Assembly: GCF_004135585.1 (NCBI RefSeq) | Contig: NZ_CP035501.1 | Coordinates: 4,783,501 to 4,847,500, forward strand | Origin: Sphingosinicella sp. BN140058 | Lineage (GTDB): Bacteria; Pseudomonadota; Alphaproteobacteria; Sphingomonadales; Sphingomonadaceae | Reading direction: 5' to 3' | DNA length: 64,000 bases | Shown: one piece after another, positions 1 through 8,808 of the stretch | Position numbering within the stretch: position 1 is the stretch's first letter | How the letters are laid out: the number at the start of each line of letters is the position of its first letter | Notes under the pieces: generated by a model | The model's database searches: none | Told to the model about the DNA's origin: nothing | The model's input: the letters and a program-made list of their open reading frames with translations, nothing else | Program-made: the position numbers and the translations under genes

Positions 1-504
1 AAGCCGGTCGAAGTGACCGAGCCATATTACCGTGTGCCCTCGGCGGGCGGGGTCAACAGCACGATCAAGGATCTCGCAATCTGGATGCAGGCGCAGATGG
101 GCCTGGCGCCCAACGTGCTGACGCCCCGTGCGCTCGAAGCGGTGCAGTCGCCGCGTGTGTCGACGCCGGGCGAGCTCGGCCGCATGCGCAAGTTCCGCGA
201 ACGGTTGAAGACGGCGAGTTACGGCATGGGCTGGCGGATCTACGATTATGCCGGTCACAAGGTCGTCGGCCATCGCGGCGGCGTGCGCGGCTACCGTTCG
301 CTGGTGATGTTCGATCCGGCGCTCAAATCGGGCGTGGTCGCGCTCTGGAACAGCTCGACCAACCAGCCGGGCGGGCTCGAATTCGAGGTGATGGACATGC
401 TCTACCGGCTCGAACCGCGCGACTGGCTCGGCGTCGACGGGCGCGAGACGCCCGCACAGCCGGCGCCGGAAGCGGTCGGCAACGGCGCCCAGGGCGCCGA
501 CTGA
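1..504 (+). CDS. Serine hydrolase, beta-lactamase/penicillin-binding-like family (3' part)
   Basis: The frame is open from the first base and ends at TGA 502-504, so only the C-terminal 167 residues are visible; the catalytic SxxK and YxN motifs would lie upstream of the window. What is seen is a GMGW segment near visible residue 75 and HRGGVRGY near residue 91. The latter fits the third (KTG/HTG-like) motif of class C beta-lactamase-fold hydrolases and is followed by a beta strand (SLVMFDP). The family covers esterases, D-aminopeptidases and beta-lactamase-like proteins, so the substrate cannot be told. The last 25 residues are low-complexity Ala/Pro/Gly. The next gene is convergent. Confidence 0.75.
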   Translation, partial: KPVEVTEPYYRVPSAGGVNSTIKDLAIWMQAQMGLAPNVLTPRALEAVQSPRVSTPGELGRMRKFRERLKTASYGMGWRIYDYAGHKVVGHRGGVRGYRSLVMFDPALKSGVVALWNSSTNQPGGLEFEVMDMLYRLEPRDWLGVDGRETPAQPAPEAVGNGAQGAD

Positions 505-513
505 GGCAATCGC

Positions 514-1335
514 TCAGCGCTGCCGGCGCGGTAGTCTCGCCGCCGCCAAAGCGGCGCGGTGCCTGCGGGCGGTGCCGAGCAGACGGCTGAACGCGCCGAT
601 CCGCGCAGGATGGTGCGGTCGACTCTCCTCCGCGGGATCGTCGCCGACGGTGAGCACCGCCCACACCGGCAGGTGATCGGACGCCTTTCGCGATGTGGCG
701 CTGTCGTGGACGCCGCATTCGGCGATGCCGAGCCCTTTGGTCACCATGATCCGGTCGAGCTGCGCGACCGGTCGGCGGGCGTGGAAGCTGCGGCCCGTAT
801 CGGCGAAGCGGCAATGCTGGGCGAAGTCGCGCAGGCAGCCGCTCTGCCGGCTCCACTCGTTGAGATCGCCCATCAGCACCGTCGGCATCGTGCCCTCGCG
901 GGCATGGATATGCTCCAGCACCGTATGCGCCTGGCGCCGCCGCCACAGGCCCGAAAGATCGAGATGCATGCCGACGACGCGCAGCGTTTCGCCCGCCAGC
1001 CGGACTTCGGCGAGCACCGCACCACGCGGCTCCAGCGAGGGCAGATGCAGCATCGACTTGTCGACGATTTCCACATCCTTCTTCACCAGCAGGGCGTTGC
1101 CGTGCCAGCCCATGCTGCCGTCGCGGGCCTCGAACGGCACCGGCTTGTAGTCGCTATGCTCGTCGAGCAGGTGAAACGGGATCGCGCTTGCGCGGGCGCC
1201 GAAGCGGCGGTCCGCCTCCTGCAGCGCGATCACATCGGCATCCAGTTCGTTCAAGACGTCGATCGTGCGGTCCGGCCGCCGGCGGCGATCGGTGCCGATC
1301 GCTTTGCGCATGTTGTAGCTGGCGACGCGGATCAT
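514..1335 (-). CDS. Endonuclease/exonuclease/phosphatase family protein
   Basis: A 273-residue protein with the EEP-fold signature: SYNMR (N8), LQEADRRF (E40), GDLNEW (D157, N159) and the C-terminal SDHLP (D220, H221), the metal-binding and catalytic residues of DNase I/APE1/sphingomyelinase-like enzymes. The family cleaves phosphodiester bonds in DNA, lipids or small molecules, and the substrate is not evident here. No signal peptide is visible, so a cytoplasmic site is likely. The ATG at 1335 is preceded by GGACGG at good spacing. The last 45 residues are Arg/Ala-rich. It sits between an upstream HPF-like gene on the same strand and a convergent hydrolase. Confidence 0.8.
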   Translation of the reverse strand: MIRVASYNMRKAIGTDRRRRPDRTIDVLNELDADVIALQEADRRFGARASAIPFHLLDEHSDYKPVPFEARDGSMGWHGNALLVKKDVEIVDKSMLHLPSLEPRGAVLAEVRLAGETLRVVGMHLDLSGLWRRRQAHTVLEHIHAREGTMPTVLMGDLNEWSRQSGCLRDFAQHCRFADTGRSFHARRPVAQLDRIMVTKGLGIAECGVHDSATSRKASDHLPVWAVLTVGDDPAEESRPHHPARIGAFSRLLGTARRHRAALAAARLPRRQR

Positions 1336-1386
1336 CGGCCGTCCTGATGACGTCGGCGGCGCGGCTTCGCAACCCGGACGATGATC

Positions 1387-1716
1387 TCAGTGGCCCTTTC
1401 GATCGCCGAGCTTGCCGAGCTGGTGATCGATGGCACGCACCACCTTCTTGGCCGCGCCGATCACAGCCCGATCGAAATCGGCGCCTTCGTCGATCGCCGC
1501 GACCGGCGGGATGCCGTTGATCCGCGCCTCCATGGAACAGCGCAGATCGGCATTGCCGCCGCGCGGGCCGTTGACGTCGGAGACATGGACTTCGACGTCG
1601 GTGATCCGCCCTTCGAAGCGGGCGAGACGCTGGCGGATCTGCTCCTCGAGCCTCGTGTCGCGATCATTGTCGCTGGGGATCTGATTGTCGGCGTGGATCT
1701 GAATGAACAAGCGCAC
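1387..1716 (-). CDS. HPF/RaiA-like ribosome-associated protein
   Basis: A 109-residue protein resembling the short ribosome hibernation/subunit-interface family: an N-terminal strand (RLFIQIHADNQ), a helix with EEQIRQRLARFEG, a strand with ITDVEVHVSDVNG, and a second helix with RAVIGAAKKVVRAIDHQLGK. Family members bind the 30S decoding region and protect idle ribosomes. The match is by overall pattern rather than invariant residues, so a distant relative with another role is possible. The EEP-family gene follows 51 bases downstream on the same strand, and radA is divergent. Confidence 0.55.
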   Translation of the reverse strand: MRLFIQIHADNQIPSDNDRDTRLEEQIRQRLARFEGRITDVEVHVSDVNGPRGGNADLRCSMEARINGIPPVAAIDEGADFDRAVIGAAKKVVRAIDHQLGKLGDRKGH

Positions 1717-1811
1717 TCTCCATTGCTGGTAGGGTGTGAATGCGGAGGAGGGGGTGGGCGTTCCCTCGAAAGGGCTGGCTGGAGGCAGCCGGCGCGGCTA
1801 ACCGTTCGGAC

Positions 1812-3182
1812 ATGGCCAAACCCAAGAAGCGCTACGTCTGCCAGGTCTGCGGCTCCGTCCAGAGCCGCTGGCAGGGCCAATGCCCCGATTGCAACGAATG
1901 GAACACGCTCGTCGAGGATGCGGGCGGGGTCGTGACGCCCTTCTCGGCGCGGCACAATCTGCGCGGCGGCGGTCAGACCGTCCAGCTCGTCGGGCTCGAT
2001 TCCGACATCCCGCTGCCGGAGCGGACCAGCACCGGCATTCGCGAATTCGATCGCGCGCTCGGCGGCGGCATCGTGCCGGGTTCCGCCACCCTGATCGGCG
2101 GCGATCCGGGCATCGGCAAATCGACCCTTCTGCTGCAGGCGGCGGCGCGGATCGCGGGCCGCGGGCTCGATGTCGCCTACATTTCGGGCGAGGAGGCCAC
2201 CGACCAGGTGCGCCTGCGCGCCCGTCGCCTGGGCCTCGGCGGCGCCCCCGTGCGGCTCGCCTCGGCGACCTCGGTGCGCGACATCCTGACCACCCTGAGC
2301 GAGGGCAAGCCGCCGGCCTTGTTGGTCATCGATTCGATCCAGACCATGCATTCCGATCTGATCGAAGGGGCACCCGGCACGGTCAGCCAGGTCCGCGCCT
2401 CGGCCGGCGAGCTGATCCGCTTCGCCAAGGAGACCGGCACCGCCGTCGTCCTCGTCGGCCATGTCACCAAGGACGGATCGATCGCCGGGCCGCGGGTGCT
2501 CGAGCATATGGTCGATACCGTCCTGAGCTTCGAGGGCGAGCGAAGCCACCAATATCGTATCCTGCGCGCCGCCAAGAACCGCTTCGGCGGGACCGACGAG
2601 ATCGGCGTGTTCGCGATGGGCGAGGATGGCCTCGACGAAGTCGGCAACCCTTCCGCGCTGTTCCTCACGCACCGCGGCGAGTCCGTTTCCGGCGCGGTGG
2701 TGTTCCCAGCGCTGGAAGGCACGCGCCCGGTGCTGGTCGAGATCCAGGCGCTGACCGTGCGTCTCGCCAGCGGCGCGACCCCGCGGCGTGCGGTGGTCGG
2801 CTGGGATTCGGGGCGGCTGGCGATGATCCTTGCGGTGCTGGAGGCGCGCTGCGGGCTCAGCTTCTCGACCGCCGAAGTCTATCTCAACATCGCCGGCGGC
2901 TACCGGATCAGCGACCCCGCCGCCGACCTTGCGGTGGCCGCGGCCCTGGTGTCGGCTTTGTCCGAACGCCCGGTTGCGGCGGAGGCGGTGGCGTTCGGCG
3001 AAGTTGCCCTGTCGGGCGAACTGCGCCCGGTCTCCCACGGCGGCCTGCGGCTCAAGGAAGCGGCCAAGCTCGGCTTCGAGCGCGCCTGGGTGCCGTCGAC
3101 GCTGAAGGAGGAGAAAGGCGGGCTGGCGCTGACCGGCTTCCGAACTTTGGGCGAAATGGTCGACGCTCTGCTCGGGCGTTGA
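1812..3182 (+). CDS. radA: DNA repair protein RadA
   Basis: A 456-residue protein with the full RadA layout: an N-terminal C4 zinc finger (C10, C13, C24, C27), a Walker A GDPGIGKST at about 98-106, a Walker B-like LLVIDSIQT near 175, the RadA-specific KNRFG motif, and a C-terminal Lon-like domain (from about residue 290). RadA is a cytosolic branch-migration helicase that helps RecA process recombination intermediates. An in-frame GTG lies upstream, but ATG 1812 (MAKPKKRYVC) starts directly at the conserved zinc-finger region. It is divergent from the HPF-like gene, with the CvpA-family gene 75 bases downstream. Confidence 0.96.
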   Translation: MAKPKKRYVCQVCGSVQSRWQGQCPDCNEWNTLVEDAGGVVTPFSARHNLRGGGQTVQLVGLDSDIPLPERTSTGIREFDRALGGGIVPGSATLIGGDPGIGKSTLLLQAAARIAGRGLDVAYISGEEATDQVRLRARRLGLGGAPVRLASATSVRDILTTLSEGKPPALLVIDSIQTMHSDLIEGAPGTVSQVRASAGELIRFAKETGTAVVLVGHVTKDGSIAGPRVLEHMVDTVLSFEGERSHQYRILRAAKNRFGGTDEIGVFAMGEDGLDEVGNPSALFLTHRGESVSGAVVFPALEGTRPVLVEIQALTVRLASGATPRRAVVGWDSGRLAMILAVLEARCGLSFSTAEVYLNIAGGYRISDPAADLAVAAALVSALSERPVAAEAVAFGEVALSGELRPVSHGGLRLKEAAKLGFERAWVPSTLKEEKGGLALTGFRTLGEMVDALLGR

Positions 3183-3257
3183 GGCCTCCTCTCCCCTGAA
3201 GGTAAGAGGAGGAGGTAAGCCTTCCCCTTGCCGCATTCCTCGATTAGCAACCGCAGC

Positions 3258-3809
3258 ATGACCGCGCTCGACATCGTCATTCTTCTCCTTGTCGGTGGCG
3301 GCCTCGTCACGGGCTGGTTCAAGGGCTTCGTCGGCGAAGTGCTGACCCTGGCCGCGTGGGTCGTCGCCATCGTCTTCCTCAAATTGCTGCACGAGCCGGT
3401 GACCAACGCGCTCGAGGGCAGCGTCGGCACGCATTCGGGCGCCGCCGTGCTCGCCTTCGCACTGGTGTTCGGGATCACCTTCCTGATCGGCAAGCTCGTC
3501 GCCCGTCAGATCGGCGGCGGCGTCAAGAAGTCGGTGGTCGGACCGGTGGACCGGTTTCTCGGGGCGGGCTTCGGCGCCTTGAAGGGGCTGATCATCGGCA
3601 CCTTGCTCTATCTCGGCGCCAACCTCGTCTACGACACGATCTGGGGCCGCGAGTCCGTGCGGCCGGAATGGATGGCGAAGTCGCGTTCCTATCCCCTGCT
3701 GTCGGCGAGCGGGCGGGCGATCGTCGACTTCGTCGAGTGGCGGCGCGGCCGTCCGGTCGACCCGCGCTACAAGCAGGCGCCGGCCAACGAGAGCGCGGAA
3801 AGCCAATGA
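3258..3809 (+). CDS. CvpA family membrane protein
   Basis: A 183-residue protein with the CvpA pattern: four hydrophobic segments in the first 130 residues ([56 protein letters not shown]) and the family GWFKGFVGE turn near residue 20. CvpA proteins are inner-membrane proteins linked to colicin V export and envelope robustness; their mechanism is poorly known. The C-terminal tail is hydrophilic. ATG 3258 was chosen because it begins the first membrane segment. The stop overlaps the cysS start (ATGA), so the two are probably translated together. Confidence 0.85.
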   Translation: MTALDIVILLLVGGGLVTGWFKGFVGEVLTLAAWVVAIVFLKLLHEPVTNALEGSVGTHSGAAVLAFALVFGITFLIGKLVARQIGGGVKKSVVGPVDRFLGAGFGALKGLIIGTLLYLGANLVYDTIWGRESVRPEWMAKSRSYPLLSASGRAIVDFVEWRRGRPVDPRYKQAPANESAESQ

Positions 3810-5122
3810 TCGAGCTTCGTTTCCACGACACGATGGCGCGCGAGAAGCGCGTCTTCGTCCCCGCCAATCCCGAACGCGTGACGATGTATGTCTGCGGGCC
3901 GACCGTCTACAATCGGGCCCATATCGGCAACGCCCGCCCAGCGGTCGTGTTCGACGTTCTCGCCCGTCTGCTCCGCCACGTCTATGGCGAGGAGAAGCTG
4001 GTCTACGCCCGCAACGTCACCGACATCGAGGACAAGATCATCGATGCGGCGCGTAGCGAGGGTGTCGAGCCGGCCGTCATCACCGATCGCTTCGAGCGCT
4101 ATTATCTGGGCGACATGGGCGCGCTCGGCGTTCGCGCGCCGACGATCGCGCCGCACGCCACCGACCATATCGGCGAGATGATCGCGATGATCGGGCGCCT
4201 GATCGATGACGGCTTCGCCTACGAGGCCGACGGCCACGTCCTCTTCCACGTCCCCGCCGATCCCGATTACGGCGCGCTCGGACGCCGCGACCGCGAGGCG
4301 ATGATTGCCGGCGCGCGCGTCGAGATCGCGTCCTACAAGAAGGATCCGGCCGACTTCGTTTTGTGGAAGCCGTCCGACCCGCAGGTGATCGGATGGGAGA
4401 GCCCGTGGGGCAGGGGACGTCCCGGCTGGCATATCGAATGCTCGGCGATGATCGAACGCCATCTCGGCGAGACGATCGACATCCATGGCGGCGGGCTCGA
4501 CCTCATCTTCCCCCACCACGAGAACGAGATCGCCCAGAGCCGCTGCGCCCACCGGGGCGCGCCGCTCGCCCGTTACTGGCTGCACAACGGCTTCCTGTCG
4601 ATGGCGGGCTCCGAGAAGATGTCGAAGAGCCTCGGCAACGTCGTGCTGGTCGGCGATCTGCTCGGCGAAGGGCATAAGGGCGAAGCCTTGCGTCTTGCCT
4701 TGCTCTCCGCCCATTATCGCCAGCCGCTCGACTGGTCGGCGCAGCTGATCGCCCAGAGTAAGTCGACATTGGACCGCCTCTACCGCGCTGCGGGCGACGC
4801 TGCGCCGGGCGCAATCGACGAGGGCGTGCTGGCCGCGCTCGCCGACGATCTCAACACCCCCTTGGCGCTGTCGCGCCTGTCCGCGCTCGACGACCCGGCA
4901 ACGCTCAAGGCCTCGGCCAATCTCCTCGGCCTGCTCACCGACAGCGCCTCCGCCTGGTTCCAGGGCGAGGGCGATTCCCGCATCGACGCCCTGGTCGCGG
5001 CACGGACCGAAGCAAAGAAGGCGCGTGACTTCGCCGAGGCCGACCGCATCCGCGCCGCGCTGGCGGCGGAGGGCATTCTGCTGGAGGACGGCGCCGGCGG
5101 AACGACCTGGCGGCGGGCCTGA
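3806..5122 (+). CDS. cysS: Cysteinyl-tRNA synthetase
   Basis: A 438-residue class I aminoacyl-tRNA synthetase that charges tRNA-Cys. The HIGH signature appears as AHIGNARP, after the CysRS CGPTVYN segment whose Cys ligates zinc. Other signatures are GWHIECSAM, the HHENEIAQS zinc-site segment, and KMSKSLGN for the KMSKS loop. A DALR-like helical region with [20 protein letters not shown] closes the protein, as usual for CysRS. The start ATG overlaps the preceding stop. A hairpin followed by a T-rich tract lies 125 bases downstream. Confidence 0.97.
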   Translation: MIELRFHDTMAREKRVFVPANPERVTMYVCGPTVYNRAHIGNARPAVVFDVLARLLRHVYGEEKLVYARNVTDIEDKIIDAARSEGVEPAVITDRFERYYLGDMGALGVRAPTIAPHATDHIGEMIAMIGRLIDDGFAYEADGHVLFHVPADPDYGALGRRDREAMIAGARVEIASYKKDPADFVLWKPSDPQVIGWESPWGRGRPGWHIECSAMIERHLGETIDIHGGGLDLIFPHHENEIAQSRCAHRGAPLARYWLHNGFLSMAGSEKMSKSLGNVVLVGDLLGEGHKGEALRLALLSAHYRQPLDWSAQLIAQSKSTLDRLYRAAGDAAPGAIDEGVLAALADDLNTPLALSRLSALDDPATLKASANLLGLLTDSASAWFQGEGDSRIDALVAARTEAKKARDFAEADRIRAALAAEGILLEDGAGGTTWRRA

Positions 5123-5246
5123 CCAAAGGAACGAAGCCACGGTCCGTAAACCGGCGACCGTAATGACCGTAAATACGGCAGATTTTGATGTCGGTCCGAA
5201 CCCTCGCAGACACGTGCCGTGTCTGAAGCCCAGCCACGGCACGGCG

Positions 5247-5286
5247 GCGGCGGCAGACTTCGCCTGCCGCCGCACGGCCTTCTTTT
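5247..5286 (+). terminator. Probable rho-independent terminator downstream of cysS
   Basis: A perfect 10-bp GC stem (GCGGCGGCAG at 5247-5256 with CTGCCGCCGC at 5264-5273) with a 7-base loop is followed, after a few bases, by a T-rich tract at 5280-5286. A second 9-bp inverted repeat (5213-5221/5235-5243) precedes it. The gap between stem and T tract makes this less than classical. The rest of 5123-5407 shows CCGTAA repeated three times (5144, 5158, 5167) and no gene. Confidence 0.55.
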
Positions 5287-5407
5287 CACAGCTTCAAAGA
5301 ATGCGAGACGATTTCCACAGGGCTTCAACCGACTCCTAGCACAAACATGCGAATATCGCAACATAAGATTGCGCGTCGGCGGCAACATGCTTGGCGGCTG
5401 TGGAGCT

Positions 5408-6100
5408 CTAACCAGCTTGCGAAGATTGCGGGTGCTTCGTCCGACCGCTCTCACTCTGCGGGACGTCAGTGCTCCTGCGAAGCACGCAGACGCTCGCCGC
5501 CAGGATCCACCAGATGATCAGGCTGCCGGCGAGCGCCGAATTGCCCCAGCCATGGGCAGAGTAGAAGTGGGTGGGATCGGTGCCGAAGAAGAGCGACGGC
5601 AGGAAGCCGAGGTTCACGGCGCCGATCGCCAGCCCGAGCCAGCCGAGCCAGCTTGGGAAGGCTCGGCTTTGCAGGACGGCATGGCTGACGGACACGAGAT
5701 ACAAAGCGGTAAGAAGGCGCTTCACCGAACCGTGGGCCAGCATGTTGGCAGCCGCCAGAGGCCCGTCGATGGTCGGATCGACGGTGCCGGACGGATCGGC
5801 GAAGACCACACCCGCCTCGTTGCAGAGCGCGAACAGGCCGACCGCCACGAACAGCAACCCGGCATTGCGGCTGAGTGACAGCGCGAAGGTGGCCTCCGCC
5901 GTCACCGTGCTGAGCAGATGGTGGAACCCGGCCATGAAGACGATGATCGCGGCGAAGCTGAGCAGCGCGAGGAAGGTGCGGGCGAGCACGTTCCCGGAAG
6001 GCGGTGCCCCCGCATGGGCGAAGTAGAGCGCAATGGTGGCGACAGTGACGATCACCGCGAACAGGCCGGCGACTGCCGTCAGTCCTCGCACTTCCCGCAT
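5408..6100 (-). CDS. DUF4386-like integral membrane protein
   Basis: A 230-residue membrane protein with six or seven hydrophobic segments (for example LFAVIVTVATIALYFAH, FLALLSFAAIIVFMAGF, GLLFVAVGLFAL, LTALYLVSVSHAVL, LGLAIGAVNLGFLPSLF, LAGSLIIWWILAASV). The WLGWLGL-type turn and SVSHAVLQS motif resemble DUF4386 proteins of unknown function. A strong AGGAGG lies before ATG 6100. It is divergent from a TetR-family regulator, with a palindrome between them, so it is the likely regulatory target. Function unknown. Confidence 0.65.
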   Translation of the reverse strand: MREVRGLTAVAGLFAVIVTVATIALYFAHAGAPPSGNVLARTFLALLSFAAIIVFMAGFHHLLSTVTAEATFALSLSRNAGLLFVAVGLFALCNEAGVVFADPSGTVDPTIDGPLAAANMLAHGSVKRLLTALYLVSVSHAVLQSRAFPSWLGWLGLAIGAVNLGFLPSLFFGTDPTHFYSAHGWGNSALAGSLIIWWILAASVCVLRRSTDVPQSESGRTKHPQSSQAG

Positions 6101-6124
6101 CGATGGCCCTCCTGACTGCTAAAT

Positions 6125-6139
6125 GCGTATATCATACGC
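6125..6139. promoter_or_regulatory. Palindromic operator candidate between DUF4386-like gene and tetR
   Basis: GCGTAT-ATC-ATACGC is a perfect 6-bp inverted repeat with a 3-base centre, lying in the short divergent promoter region and AT-rich compared with its surroundings. Size and position fit a TetR-family operator controlling both genes; binding is inferred only. Confidence 0.5.
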
Positions 6140-6206
6140 CATTAAGGGTCAATCCTGATGTTGCCCGTCGCCGATCGCTCGTCCAGATCGTGTGGGGGAG
6201 AATGGG

Positions 6207-6932
6207 ATGAACGAGAACATGGCGGAGGAGGGTGTTTCGACCGTGTTCGATCTCCTCTGGGCGGCGGATCGCGGACGGAAGCGCGGCCCCAAGCCGAGGC
6301 TGACGCGCGAGGCTGTGGTCGCGGCGGCAATCGATGTCGCCGACCGGGAGGGCCTCGAGGCGGTGACCATGCAGCGGCTTGCCCGGGCTCTCAACTCGAA
6401 GCCGATGACGCTCTACCGGCATGTTCCAAGCAAGGAGGCGCTGACTGAGCTGATGTGGGATGCCGCCCTGGGTGCAGCCCCGCTGTTGCCGGACGACGAT
6501 TGGCGCCAGGCGTTGAAAGGCTGGGCTGCGGCAAGCTTCGAAAGCCTCGAACGCCATCCCTGGATGATCGAGCTGGTCGGGTCGATCCGGTCGGTGGGCC
6601 CGGGCTGGACCGCTTGGCTGGAGGCGGGCCTCGCCGGAATGCGGGCCCTGAAGCTCGGCACCGGCGAGAAGCTGGCGGTCCTGACCCTGATCGACGGCCA
6701 TCTGCGGTCTGCGGCGCGGCTTCGCTTTGGGATCAAGGCATCCCCTGAATGGGCTGCGGATTTCGGCCACATGGTTCAGCGCGTCTCGGCAGACGCTTCG
6801 TTTCCGATGCTCGCCGCCTTGGCGCGGAACGCCAACGGCCCCGACGAGGACATGTCGCTCGGCGACATGTTCACCTTTGGGTTGGACCGGATTCTCGACG
6901 GTGTGGGCGCCTTCGCAGAGCGGCGCGCCTGA
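6207..6932 (+). CDS. TetR family transcriptional regulator
   Basis: A 241-residue regulator. The N-terminal helix-turn-helix (about residues 30-75) contains REAVVAAAIDVADREG, MQRLARALN and MTLYRHVPSKEAL, typical of TetR proteins. The C-terminal half resembles the TetR_C_1-type ligand domain found in TetR-class repressors. ATG 6207 has GGGGGAG immediately upstream; an in-frame GTG at 6192 is less likely. It is divergent from the DUF4386-like membrane protein with a palindromic site between, suggesting local autoregulation. The ligand is unknown. Confidence 0.85.
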   Translation: MNENMAEEGVSTVFDLLWAADRGRKRGPKPRLTREAVVAAAIDVADREGLEAVTMQRLARALNSKPMTLYRHVPSKEALTELMWDAALGAAPLLPDDDWRQALKGWAAASFESLERHPWMIELVGSIRSVGPGWTAWLEAGLAGMRALKLGTGEKLAVLTLIDGHLRSAARLRFGIKASPEWAADFGHMVQRVSADASFPMLAALARNANGPDEDMSLGDMFTFGLDRILDGVGAFAERRA

Positions 6933-7000
6933 CGCGCTAGGTTGCGGCGCCGGTCACGTCGGAGCCCCGTCGTGACGTTCGTCTATCCAAAAGTTCCGAA

Positions 7001-7657
7001 CTACGCGCCTGCCGGCGCAGTGAAGCGCGCCCAGGCTTCGTCGCGCTGCTCGGCGGGCGCCTGGTCCTGTTCGGGGCAGTTGAGGCGCAGGTGCCGGTCG
7101 GCGAAGGGCGCGTCGACGAAGGCGCAATGGTGCGGCGTCGGCGATCCGGGATGGGCGTAGGGCCGGAAATGCCGGCAGGTCACGCACATACGCTGCACCG
7201 GAATGTCGCCATTTTCCTGGAGGGCCCGGATGATCTTGACCAGCGCGCGCAGGAACCCCGCCTGCTCCTGCGGATCCAGAGTCTCGACTGCATCGACGAG
7301 GAAATCTGGCCAGTCCGCGGTGCGGAGCGCGACGGCCTCTCCTTGAGCGGTCAGCTTGAGGGTGAGCGAGCGGCGATCGGCGCCGGCCGCCTTTTCGGCG
7401 AGTTGCTTGGCAACGAGCGCGGCCACGGCCTCGCTCGCGGTCGGGGCAGACACGCCGAGAAGATGCGCGAGGGCCGCAAGCTTCATGCCCTGCGGCGCCT
7501 CGCGAAGCAGGGCGAGTGCCTGTCCCTGCGTCGGCGTTACCCCCGCCGATCCCGCACCCTTCCAGGCGCGACTGCGCAGCACCAGCCCGATCTTGGCCAG
7601 GCCCGCGGTGACCCGGCGGGACAAAGGTTCGCTTATCGAGTCGAAAATGGCGGTCAA
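7001..7657 (-). CDS. MarR family regulator with C-terminal Cys4 motif
   Basis: A 218-residue protein. Residues 20-145 form a MarR winged-helix core: GVTPTQGQALALL, a recognition helix LGVSAPTASEAVAALVAKQ, then a wing with AGADRRSLTLKLT. Beyond it lies a cysteine cluster, C158-x2-C161, HHC178 and NC194PE, with histidines nearby, absent from classical MarR. This suggests metal or Fe-S binding or thiol redox sensing (inference). The TTG start at 7657 has AGGAG 7-8 bases upstream; an in-frame ATG at 7690 lacks a good site. It is divergent from the 7765-9347 operon, and two operator-like repeats lie between. Confidence 0.8.
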   Translation of the reverse strand: MTAIFDSISEPLSRRVTAGLAKIGLVLRSRAWKGAGSAGVTPTQGQALALLREAPQGMKLAALAHLLGVSAPTASEAVAALVAKQLAEKAAGADRRSLTLKLTAQGEAVALRTADWPDFLVDAVETLDPQEQAGFLRALVKIIRALQENGDIPVQRMCVTCRHFRPYAHPGSPTPHHCAFVDAPFADRHLRLNCPEQDQAPAEQRDEAWARFTAPAGA

Positions 7658-7658
7658 T

Positions 7659-7673
7659 GTTCGGACTCCTAAC
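7659..7673. promoter_or_regulatory. MarR operator candidate, site 1
   Basis: GTTCGGACTCCTAAC is a 15-base inverted repeat with one mismatched pair. It overlaps the ribosome binding site of the minus-strand MarR gene and matches site 2 at 12 of 15 positions. Position and dyad symmetry suggest autorepression; binding is inferred. Confidence 0.5.
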
Positions 7674-7704
7674 AATCTACTTGCATGCACATCAGGCGGT
7701 GAGT

Positions 7705-7719
7705 ATTAGCACTCCTAAC
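7705..7719. promoter_or_regulatory. MarR operator candidate, site 2
   Basis: ATTAGCACTCCTAAC contains TTAG-N5-CTAA dyad symmetry and shares 12 of 15 bases with site 1, centre to centre 46 bp away. It lies between the MarR gene and the divergent operon start at 7765, where a repressor could block either promoter. Confidence 0.5.
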
Positions 7720-7764
7720 GATCGTGTCGACGCATGATGCGGTTCGGCAAGCAGGGAGAAGACG

Positions 7765-8511
7765 ATGACTCGATTCTTGAACGCGCGACGCTCGGCGAGG
7801 GCCGGTGCGATCATGAGCCTCGCTCTGGCGGCGGGCGTCTCCGCCCACGACATCAAGGGCACGAAGGGCAATGCGGCGAAGCCCGACTTCGACATCGTGC
7901 ACACCAGCATCACGCGCGCCGGCGACGATCTCGTGTTCAGCATGGCGGTGAGCGGCAAGGCCGGGGCAAGTCGTCCGACCCCATCGGGCAAGCTCGCCGG
8001 TTCCAGCGTCTATTCCTACGTGTGGCCGACCAGCCTGAATTCGGGCGCGATCGGCTTTGAGGAGGATCAGGGCATCCTCGCCTTCGCCGTCACCTCTCAC
8101 CCCGATTTCGACGACACCCCCCTCTACGACGAGAATGGCGACGGGGACAAAGCCAATGACGGTAACCTCTGGCACAGCCACTGGGTGGTGCTGGTGCCGG
8201 ACGAGAGCTGCGGCAAGGGCGCGCTCAAGATCCGGGACATCGAGGAAGGGGCCAAACCGAGGCTGCCGAGCACCTGGCCGGGCCTTCCGATCCTGATCGA
8301 CAGCCCCGCCTACAAACCCGATCTTGCCGGCGCGAGAGTCGTCGTGCGGGTGCCTGCGGCGGCGCTTGGAGACACCAAGGACATTCGATTCGATGGAGTC
8401 ACCGCGGGGCTGCGCATCAACGCTTCGGTTCATGCGCCGCTGGCCTGCGTCGCAGATGTCTTCGACATTGCTAGCGGCGACCTCAGTCTGCCGGGGCGCG
8501 TGATGAAGTAG
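7765..8511 (+). CDS. Secreted protein of unknown function with Ca-loop-like motif
   Basis: A 248-residue protein with an N-terminal signal peptide (Arg-rich start, hydrophobic core ending in VSA near residue 27), so probably periplasmic. The mature part is predicted beta-rich. It has a DENGDGDKANDG segment near residues 122-133 resembling a calcium-binding loop, WHSHWVVLVP just after it, and two cysteines (about 149 and 229) that could form a disulfide. I do not recognise the family. GGGAGAAG precedes ATG 7765. It is first in an operon with a small helical protein and a redoxin, divergent from the Cys-rich MarR gene. Confidence 0.7.
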   Translation: MTRFLNARRSARAGAIMSLALAAGVSAHDIKGTKGNAAKPDFDIVHTSITRAGDDLVFSMAVSGKAGASRPTPSGKLAGSSVYSYVWPTSLNSGAIGFEEDQGILAFAVTSHPDFDDTPLYDENGDGDKANDGNLWHSHWVVLVPDESCGKGALKIRDIEEGAKPRLPSTWPGLPILIDSPAYKPDLAGARVVVRVPAAALGDTKDIRFDGVTAGLRINASVHAPLACVADVFDIASGDLSLPGRVMK

Positions 8512-8562
8512 GGCCGTCACTCCGGCGACCATCAATCCATTCCTGTCGAAGCGAGGCATATC

Positions 8563-8808
8563 ATGAGCGGCTCCGATCCTTTCACCCTGATCACTCCAAC
8601 TCCGGAAGCGGGTTTCGACCTCGCGGTCCGGCTCGCCCGGCTGGCGGTGAAGATGACACAGCCTTCTCCCGAAATCCGCACCCGGCTGCGCGCGGCCTAC
8701 GAACAGGACAGCGAGCAACTGATCGCGGCCAGTCAGGTCACGGCCACCCACTTCCAGACGATTGCCGCCGCCAATGAGTATTGGCGTGTCGCCGGAGAGA
8801 TCAGGTGA
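8563..8808 (+). CDS. Small helical protein of unknown function
   Basis: An 81-residue protein without signal peptide or membrane segment; it appears all-helical (AGFDLAVRLARLAVKM, IRTRLRAAYEQDSEQLIAA). No family is recognised. GAGG precedes ATG 8563, and the stop overlaps the GTG start of the redoxin gene (GTGA), so translation is probably coupled. The coupling suggests it works with the redoxin or the secreted protein upstream. Confidence 0.6.
   Translation: MSGSDPFTLITPTPEAGFDLAVRLARLAVKMTQPSPEIRTRLRAAYEQDSEQLIAASQVTATHFQTIAAANEYWRVAGEIR

Noticed and set aside
1461..3806. Very long antisense open frame across radA and the CvpA-family gene
   Set aside because: The composition is that of GC-rich antisense (Arg/Ala/Gly/His-rich, no domain), and it fully overlaps well-supported genes.
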